From Candidatus Krumholzibacteriia bacterium (GTDB taxonomy: Bacteria; Krumholzibacteriota; Krumholzibacteriia; LZORAL124-64-63): a stretch of 5,785 nt of DNA. This document shows positions 1-3,706 of this stretch, one piece after another. Position 1 is the first letter of the stretch, and each line of letters begins with the position of its first letter. The stretch spans positions 1-5,785 of the forward strand of contig DAOVTU010000230.1 in assembly GCA_030632925.1 (NCBI GenBank). The letters run 5' to 3'. A program made the position numbers and the translations under genes. Below the pieces are notes generated by a model, which saw only the letters and a list, made by a program, of their open reading frames with translations, made no database searches and was not told the origin of the DNA.

Positions 1-322
1 CAATTTCCTGCTGCATCCTGCGCCTCCCGACGTACCGTTCGATGGAGCCCTCGACAATGACCCGGCCCAGAGAGCCCAAAGTGTAGGTCAGCACTGTCAA
101 ACCCGTGACAATCAGAAAAACTAAAAATATCTTGTCCGAACCATCCAAAACGCCGATTTCGCGGAATCCGACCGTGCTGACGGTGATCACGGTCATATAA
201 AGAGCGTCGACAATGCTGTAGTCGTCCACCAGGACAAACCAACCGGTGCCCACCACCAGGACCAGCAACAGCAGCACCAGACCCCGAATGACGTTCCTAA
301 AACTGACTTGTGAGTCGAACAT
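1..322 (-). CDS. Two-helix potassium channel, N-terminal part (cut by window edge)
   Basis: This is an inner-membrane potassium channel of the KcsA/MthK type. Read on the minus strand from ATG at 322-320, 107 codons stay open to the window edge. A GGAGG Shine-Dalgarno lies at 331-327, four bases before the start. Residues about 14-32 form the first membrane helix (run of L and V). Residues 39-57 form the pore helix and filter with T-V-S-T-V-G-F-R-E. Residues about 64-86 form the second helix, followed by a basic stretch (RYVGRRRMQQE). In this family such a stretch normally leads into a cytoplasmic TrkA-N/RCK NAD-binding domain, which would lie beyond the edge; that is inference. The filter reads G-F-R rather than the usual G-Y-G or G-F-G. 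The gene is divergent from the DUF1573 operon and has no obvious link to it. Family assignment is firm; gating ligand and ion selectivity are unknown. Confidence 0.85.
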   Translation of the reverse strand, partial: MFDSQVSFRNVIRGLVLLLLVLVVGTGWFVLVDDYSIVDALYMTVITVSTVGFREIGVLDGSDKIFLVFLIVTGLTVLTYTLGSLGRVIVEGSIERYVGRRRMQQEI

Positions 323-463
323 GACACCTCCGTGTAGGGATAATGCATCCTAAGGTCTTGCACCGGGAAGGAAAAGGGACAAAATTGGCGGAACCTGAGT
401 TATTATTACCGGGTATACAGCGGTCGGCCCCTGGGCCCCGCTCCTGACATCGAAAATTCAAAT

Positions 464-484
464 CACCTGCCCCGGTCGCAGGTG
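464..484. promoter_or_regulatory. Perfect 7-bp inverted repeat upstream of the DUF1573 gene
   Basis: CACCTGC (464-470) and GCAGGTG (478-484) are exact inverted repeats separated by a 7-base spacer, CCCGGTC. The dyad ends 24 bases before the chosen ATG at 509. It could be an operator read as DNA or a leader hairpin read as RNA. There is no T-run after it, so it is not a terminator. It covers the alternative GTG at 482, one reason not to start the gene there. Confidence 0.4.
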
Positions 485-495
485 CGTTACAGATT

Positions 496-502
496 AGGAT
501 GG
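496..502 (+). promoter_or_regulatory. Weak Shine-Dalgarno that decides the DUF1573 start
   Basis: AGGATGG ends six bases before ATG 509. It is a modest match, but the upstream in-frame GTG at 482 has only C-rich sequence before it. Starting at 509 also places the signal peptide directly at the N terminus. Confidence 0.5.
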
Positions 503-508
503 TTGTTC

Positions 509-1522
509 ATGCGACAGTTGATCGCCCGCACCGCACTGGCCCTGATTCTCACGACCCTGCTGGTCGCCCCGGCCCTCGCCCAGGTCATCAAAGTGACCCC
601 CATGAGCCACGATTTTGGCGACATGAAACAGCAGCAGACCGAGACAACCAGAGTCACGGTGACCAACGAAGGGGCCGGCCTCCTGCAGATCCAGAACGTT
701 GACGCAGACTGTGGCTGCACCATCCCGACGCTGAACAAGTACAGCCTGGCGCCGGGCGAAAGCACCGACATCATCATCGAGTTCAGCAGCAAGAAATTCA
801 GCGGCAAGGTCCACAAGGTCATTCACATTGAAACCAATGACCCGCTCAACCCCACCGTCGATGTGATGGTCACCGCCACGGTGCACACGCCGTTGATCAT
901 CGACCCGGTTTCCCAGCGCCTGGGCTTTTCCCAGAGCCTGCAGGGCGAGACCATGAGCCGCCTCGCCACCTTGACCGCCACCGGCGACGAGCCTCTGGTC
1001 ATCAGCGCCGGCAAGGCCCGCAAGGACCTGTTCGAGGTCAAGGTCATCAACAACCTCGATGGCAATCCCCAAATGGCCGCCGTTGAAGTCACCGTGCCCA
1101 GTACCATGGAGCCCGGTCGCCAGCGCGACAATGTGCGCATCACCACCAACATTGCCGAGTTCCCCACCCTGGACCTGGAGATGCAGGCCTGGGTCGTGCA
1201 GGAATTGACCGCCAGCCCGGCGCGCGTCACCTACCGTTTCAGGAAGTCCTTCCAGCAGTCAATACGCATCGCGCCCTTCCGCAAAGGGACTGAATTCAAG
1301 GTCACCAGCGTCGAATGCGACCTGCCTGAGATCAAGCTCGAGGTCATCGAAACGATCGTCAACGAAGAGACCAAGATCCTGGTCAAGGGCCAGCCCCTGG
1401 CCAAAACCGACGAGCGGGCCATCAAGTCCAACGGCCGCATGGCCGGCACCATCAAGGTGCATACGAACCTCGAACACACGCCCGTGCTCGAAATCCCCAT
1501 CACGTACATGATCCGGATGTAG
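509..1522 (+). CDS. Secreted DUF1573 protein with a CGC motif
   Basis: This is an exported 337-residue protein of the DUF1573 family (Ig/ASPM-SPD-2-Hydin-like beta-sandwich domains), whose biochemical role is not established. Residues 1-24 are a clear Sec signal peptide (basic MRQLIAR, hydrophobic ALALILTTLLVA, cleavage likely after A-L-A). The DUF1573 hallmark follows: H-D-F-G-D at 34-38, beta-strand pattern V-T-V-T-N-E-G, then D-A-D-C-G-C-T with Cys68 and Cys70, then P-G-E-S and I-E-T-N-D-P. The rest, about 130-337, looks like two further Ig-like repeats, with a second R-I-T-T-N-I and a later I-K-V-H-T-N-L. Such domains usually bind partners rather than catalyse. No lipobox or membrane anchor is seen, so the mature protein should be periplasmic. 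It is first in a tight operon; the next gene starts one base after its TAG. A longer form from GTG 482 would add nine residues and is less likely. Confidence 0.88.
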   Translation: MRQLIARTALALILTTLLVAPALAQVIKVTPMSHDFGDMKQQQTETTRVTVTNEGAGLLQIQNVDADCGCTIPTLNKYSLAPGESTDIIIEFSSKKFSGKVHKVIHIETNDPLNPTVDVMVTATVHTPLIIDPVSQRLGFSQSLQGETMSRLATLTATGDEPLVISAGKARKDLFEVKVINNLDGNPQMAAVEVTVPSTMEPGRQRDNVRITTNIAEFPTLDLEMQAWVVQELTASPARVTYRFRKSFQQSIRIAPFRKGTEFKVTSVECDLPEIKLEVIETIVNEETKILVKGQPLAKTDERAIKSNGRMAGTIKVHTNLEHTPVLEIPITYMIRM

Positions 1523-1523
1523 C

Positions 1524-2066
1524 ATGGCCTTGAGCACACCGCCCCGCTTCGAACTGCATTTGCCCTGGTCGGTCTCCTTGAAGGAGGCCGGCCTGTTGCT
1601 CGTTGTGTCGATGTTGGCAACCGGCGGCTGGTGGCTCAGTAGTGGTGCCCGCCTGCCCCTGCAGGCCGACTCCACCGTCTACGAACTGGAGCTCGAGGCC
1701 CCCCTGCTTTCGGTCACCGAAGCCTTGACCTTCTACGACGAAGGCGTGCACCTCTTTGTCGACACCCGTGACGAAACCGCTGGCCAAACCATCCCCGGCT
1801 CCCTGTTCATCCGGGCAGCCACCTTCGACGACGACCTACTGGAGAACTTCGACTTCATGTTCCCCGAAGACGCCCTGATTCTTTTTGGCAATGGCAACCT
1901 GACGCGCACTTCGAATATTGCCGCACGGCTGAAAGCCCGCGGCTACGAGAACCTGCACATCCTGCAGGGCGGCCTGTCGGGTTGGCAAAGCGGCGGCGGC
2001 GACATTTCAGTCACTGACCAGTCGATCACTGACGAGTCGGTCACTGATCAGGGGGCGGGATCATGA
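1524..2066 (+). CDS. Membrane-anchored rhodanese-fold protein lacking the catalytic cysteine
   Basis: This 180-residue protein has one hydrophobic segment (about 23-38, G-L-L-L-V-V-S-M-L) and then a rhodanese domain (about 60-156). Rhodanese landmarks are V-D-T-R-D at 79-83, I-P-G-S at 90-93, the beta-strand A-L-I-L-F at 117-121, A-A-R-L-K-A-R-G-Y at 133-141 and L-Q-G-G-L-S-G-W at 147-154. Active rhodaneses have Cys directly after that beta-strand to carry persulfide; here the position is Gly122 (I-L-F-G-N-G), and the whole protein contains no cysteine. Ordinary sulfurtransfer is therefore excluded, and a binding or scaffold role is more likely. The domain probably faces the periplasm, given the secreted neighbour, but topology is inferred. 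A Ser-Thr-Asp-rich repeat forms the tail at 162-176. The start lies one base after the upstream stop with no good Shine-Dalgarno, which suggests translational coupling. The last bases overlap the next gene as ATGA. Confidence 0.85.
   Translation: MALSTPPRFELHLPWSVSLKEAGLLLVVSMLATGGWWLSSGARLPLQADSTVYELELEAPLLSVTEALTFYDEGVHLFVDTRDETAGQTIPGSLFIRAATFDDDLLENFDFMFPEDALILFGNGNLTRTSNIAARLKARGYENLHILQGGLSGWQSGGGDISVTDQSITDESVTDQGAGS
2007..2051 (+). repeat. Three tandem 15-bp units in the rhodanese gene tail
   Basis: Units are at 2007-2021 (TCAGTCACTGACCAG), 2022-2036 (TCGATCACTGACGAG) and 2037-2051 (TCGGTCACTGATCAG). They stay in frame and encode S-V-T-D-Q, S-I-T-D-E and S-V-T-D-Q. Differences are few, which points to recent duplication or slippage. 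They lie after the rhodanese fold and make a polar, probably disordered tail. Confidence 0.9.
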
Positions 2067-2500
2067 GCGGTCTGCTGGTCTTGCTGTGTCGGTTGGCCGT
2101 CGGCGGTGTCTTCATCTACGCCTCGCTGGACAAGCTGGCCCACCCCCAGGCATTTGCCGAGGTCATCCACCACTACCGGATAGTCCCCATGGCCCTGTTG
2201 CACCCGGCGGCGTTGTTATTGCCCATGGTCGAATTCGTGGTCGGTGCGGCGCTGGTGCTGGGTCTGGGACGGCGCGGCGCGGCCCTGATCCTGGCGGTCC
2301 TGCTGCTGGTTTTCATGGGCGGCATCGGATCGGCCCTGCTGCGCAACCTGGACATTTCCTGCGGTTGTTTCAATACCGACGGCGGCCATGGCGTGGGCTT
2401 GTCCCTGCTTTGGCGGGACCTGGGACTGCTCCTGCTTTGCCTGCCACCGCTGCTGTTGCGCAACGGTGGGCCCGGTTTTGAGCGAACTCCACATAAATAA
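2063..2500 (+). CDS. MauE/DoxX-type four-helix membrane protein with a CGC motif
   Basis: This is a 145-residue integral membrane protein with four hydrophobic segments at about 4-22, 45-66, 72-92 and 111-132. Family landmarks are an N-terminal L-C-R-L-A-V-G-G, then Y-A-S-L-D-K-L-x-H-P-x-x-F at 19-31, a helix-two glutamate (P-M-V-E-F), and L-D-I-S-C-G-C-F at 96-103 with Cys100 and Cys102, then L-L-W-R-D at 115-119. MauE-type proteins are linked to disulfide or cofactor maturation in the methylamine dehydrogenase system, where MauE acts with the thioredoxin-like MauD. No MauD or dehydrogenase genes are present, so the substrate here differs or is elsewhere. Extra cysteines are Cys9 and Cys126. 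The ATG overlaps the rhodanese stop as ATGA, and a GGGGGCGGGA stretch lies just upstream. MauE/DoxX membership is confident; calling it a redox partner of its two neighbours is inference. Confidence 0.85.
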   Translation: MSGLLVLLCRLAVGGVFIYASLDKLAHPQAFAEVIHHYRIVPMALLHPAALLLPMVEFVVGAALVLGLGRRGAALILAVLLLVFMGGIGSALLRNLDISCGCFNTDGGHGVGLSLLWRDLGLLLLCLPPLLLRNGGPGFERTPHK

Positions 2501-2555
2501 TTGTCACCCTGTTTTCTCGTTTTTCATAAACACCTGTAAAACAATAACTTGCAGT

Positions 2556-2574
2556 GATAATGACAATCATCGCT
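2556..2574 (+). promoter_or_regulatory. Fur-like iron box upstream of the ferredoxin
   Basis: GATAATGACAATCATCGCT matches the classical 19-bp Fur consensus GATAATGATAATCATTATC at 14 of 19 positions, with 14 of the first 15 identical. Read as hexamers, it has GATAAT and GACAAT in good form and a poor third unit. It ends three bases before the -35 element at 2578, a position from which Fur could block or assist polymerase. The sequence match is direct; binding is inferred. Confidence 0.6.
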
Positions 2575-2577
2575 AAT

Positions 2578-2605
2578 TTGACATCGCGCTTTCACTGATT
2601 ACATT
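2578..2605 (+). promoter_or_regulatory. Probable sigma70 promoter of the ferredoxin gene
   Basis: A perfect TTGACA (2578-2583) is followed after 16 bases by TACATT (2600-2605), four of six to TATAAT. Transcription would begin near 2612, giving a leader of about 50 bases with the palindrome and the Shine-Dalgarno. A second possible -10, CATAAT at 2611-2616, lacks a matching -35. Confidence 0.55.
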
Positions 2606-2620
2606 TCAAACATAATCATA

Positions 2621-2634
2621 GCCGCTGCAGCGGC
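2621..2634. promoter_or_regulatory. 14-bp perfect palindrome in the ferredoxin leader
   Basis: GCCGCTGCAGCGGC is its own reverse complement. As RNA it would form a five-pair GC stem with a UGCA loop, 16 bases upstream of AGGAGG. As DNA it would be an operator-like dyad just downstream of the predicted start of transcription. It stands out as GC-rich within an AT-rich gap. Confidence 0.45.
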
Positions 2635-2664
2635 CCAACTGTCCGCTCTCAGGAGGATCCCATA

Positions 2665-2844
2665 ATGCCGGCAATCGTCGATAAAGCCAAATGCAACGCT
2701 TGTGAAGAATGTGTGGAAGCCTGCCCCACCGAAGTCATCTCCATGGTCGACGGCAAAGCCTTTGTGAATGCCGAAGAATGCATCGATTGCGAAGCCTGTG
2801 TGGACGCCTGCCCTGAAGAGGCCATCAGCATGGTTGACGAGTAA
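2665..2844 (+). CDS. Clostridial-type 2[4Fe-4S] ferredoxin
   Basis: This is a small soluble electron carrier of 59 residues, typical for the bacterial 8Fe-8S ferredoxins. Two complete cluster motifs are visible: C10-x2-C13-x2-C16-x3-C20-P and C39-x2-C42-x2-C45-x3-C49-P. In this fold each cluster takes three cysteines from one motif and the fourth from the other. The protein is very acidic (15 Asp/Glu against three Lys and no Arg), as expected for docking to oxidoreductases. The halves are near copies: residues 10-29 and 39-58 agree at 14 of 20 positions, both ending in I-S-M-V-D. AGGAGG (2651-2656) lies eight bases before the ATG, the strongest ribosome binding site in the window, suggesting high expression. 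It is a single-gene unit with its own promoter and terminator. The redox partner cannot be told from this context. Confidence 0.95.
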   Translation: MPAIVDKAKCNACEECVEACPTEVISMVDGKAFVNAEECIDCEACVDACPEEAISMVDE

Positions 2845-2871
2845 AACGCGACTCCTGTCGCCGTTTGATTT

Positions 2872-2904
2872 GAGGGATGCCGAATATCGGTATCCCTCTT
2901 TTTT
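2872..2904 (+). terminator. Rho-independent terminator after the ferredoxin
   Basis: GAGGGAT (2872-2878) pairs with ATCCCTC (2892-2898), extended by a G-U pair (2879 with 2891) and CCG/CGG (2880-2882 with 2888-2890), giving an 11-bp stem around the loop AATAT. Six T residues follow at 2899-2904. It sits 27 bases after the ferredoxin stop and separates it from the acyltransferase unit. Confidence 0.95.
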
Positions 2905-2960
2905 CGTTGGTATTTGGTTGTATATATTGCGTTGTCCCTCATATTAAGGCGATACAAATG
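2905..2960 (+). promoter_or_regulatory. AT-rich region likely holding the acyltransferase promoter
   Basis: A promoter is expected here because a strong terminator precedes the region and a plus-strand gene follows. TATATATT (2921-2928) offers -10-like TATATT at 2923-2928, but its -35 position falls in the terminator T-run and is poor. TTGCGT (2927-2932) with GATACA (2951-2956), 18 bases apart, is another weak choice. Neither is convincing alone. Confidence 0.3.
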
Positions 2961-2992
2961 GATTGGATTCCCGGAACGGACAGGCGCCCATC

Positions 2993-3706
2993 ATGCAGTT
3001 CATTGGTTCATTGCTGTTTTACATCGGTATCGGGGTCGCCACGCTTTTTTTGCCGGTGCTGATGCTCGTCGGCCTGCTGGTGCCGCACATGGTGCGCCAG
3101 CGCATGCTCGCCCGCTGGTCCACCGGCATCATCACCATGCTGCGAGTTCTGTGTCGGGTCGACTACCAGGTCACCGGGACCGAGAATATCCCGCCCGATC
3201 CGGTTGTCATCATGTCCAAGCACCAGTCCACCTGGGAAACCTTCGCCCTGCAGGCCATTCTCCCGGCCCAGACCTGGGTGCTGAAACGCGAACTGCTGCT
3301 GATCCCCATCTTCGGCTGGGCCCTGGCCGTGGCCCAGGCCATCGCCATTGATCGGGGCAGCCCCAAGCAGGCACTCAACCAGGTCATCAACAAGGGCCGC
3401 GACCGGCTGGACAAGGGCCTCTGCGTGGTCGTCTTCCCCGAAGGCACCCGCATCCCCGTCGGCGAAGCCGGCAAGTACAATGCCGGTGGGGCGATGCTCG
3501 CCACCCGCACCGGTTACCCTGTCCTGCCCGTGGCCCACAACGCCGGCATGTACTGGACCCCGGGCCGGTTTACGATCCGACCGGGGACCGTGCGGGCCAT
3601 TATCGGACCGGCCATGCCCACGACCGACCGCAAGGCCAGTGAAATCATCCGTGAAGTGGAACAGTGGATTGAAGGAGAAATGCGTGAAATCACACCCCAG
3701 GTTTAG
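2993..3706 (+). CDS. plsC: 1-acyl-sn-glycerol-3-phosphate acyltransferase (PlsC family)
   Basis: This enzyme should transfer an acyl chain to lysophosphatidic acid to make phosphatidic acid at the inner membrane. The protein is 237 residues, normal for PlsC. Residues 3-30 are a hydrophobic N-terminal anchor. The LPLAT motifs come in order: S-K-H-Q-S-T-W-E (His77, Glu82), then I-D-R at 119-121, then V-V-F-P-E-G-T-R at 146-153, then Y-P-V-L-P-V-A-H-N-A-G at 175-185. Motif I is H-x4-E instead of the textbook H-x4-D; I recall H-Q-S-x-W-E in many proteobacterial homologues, so it is probably active. The start is taken at ATG 2993 because it begins directly at the membrane anchor; an in-frame TTG at 2963 would add ten polar residues and has no better ribosome site. 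The 3' end contains the ribosome site and start of the patatin gene, overlapping it by 23 bases. The exact acyl acceptor is not shown by sequence. Confidence 0.88.
   Translation: MQFIGSLLFYIGIGVATLFLPVLMLVGLLVPHMVRQRMLARWSTGIITMLRVLCRVDYQVTGTENIPPDPVVIMSKHQSTWETFALQAILPAQTWVLKRELLLIPIFGWALAVAQAIAIDRGSPKQALNQVINKGRDRLDKGLCVVVFPEGTRIPVGEAGKYNAGGAMLATRTGYPVLPVAHNAGMYWTPGRFTIRPGTVRAIIGPAMPTTDRKASEIIREVEQWIEGEMREITPQV
3672..3677 (+). promoter_or_regulatory. Shine-Dalgarno that sets the patatin start inside plsC
   Basis: AAGGAG lies six bases before GTG 3684 and inside the acyltransferase coding sequence, where it encodes part of E-G-E. The spacing picks GTG 3684 over TTG 3669 and over the out-of-frame ATG at 3680. 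Translation of the two genes is probably coupled. Confidence 0.75.

Larger units (their letters stand above)
323..508. other. Divergent intergenic region
   Basis: This gap separates the minus-strand channel gene from the plus-strand DUF1573 operon and should hold both promoters. I see no convincing -35/-10 pair in either direction. TTGGCG (385-390) and TATACA (414-419) are 23 bases apart, too far for one sigma70 promoter. An AT-rich patch, TTATTATTA, lies at 400-408. The only clear structure is the dyad at 464-484. No small ORF with a ribosome binding site is visible. Confidence 0.5.

Noticed and set aside
385..419. TTGGCG and TATACA as a promoter for the DUF1573 operon
   Set aside because: The elements are 23 bases apart, outside the working range for sigma70, and no better partner is found for either.
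482..508. Upstream GTG start for the DUF1573 gene
   Set aside because: No Shine-Dalgarno precedes it, it falls in the dyad arm, and it would put nine extra residues in front of a well-formed signal peptide.
1581..1598. AAGGAGG with an in-frame TTG eight bases later inside the rhodanese gene
   Set aside because: The sequence simply encodes K-E-A, and a start there would leave the membrane segment without a charged N-terminal region. The ATG at 1524 fits the operon spacing better.
2509..2543. TGTTTT and AAAACA as a terminator hairpin after the MauE-like gene
   Set aside because: The stem is almost all A-T, the loop is over 20 bases, and no T-run follows.
2388..2576. Short plus-strand ORF with several cysteines running past the MauE-like stop
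   Set aside because: It is a frame shadow of the MauE-like gene, has no ribosome site, and its tail reads through the control region and the Fur-like box.
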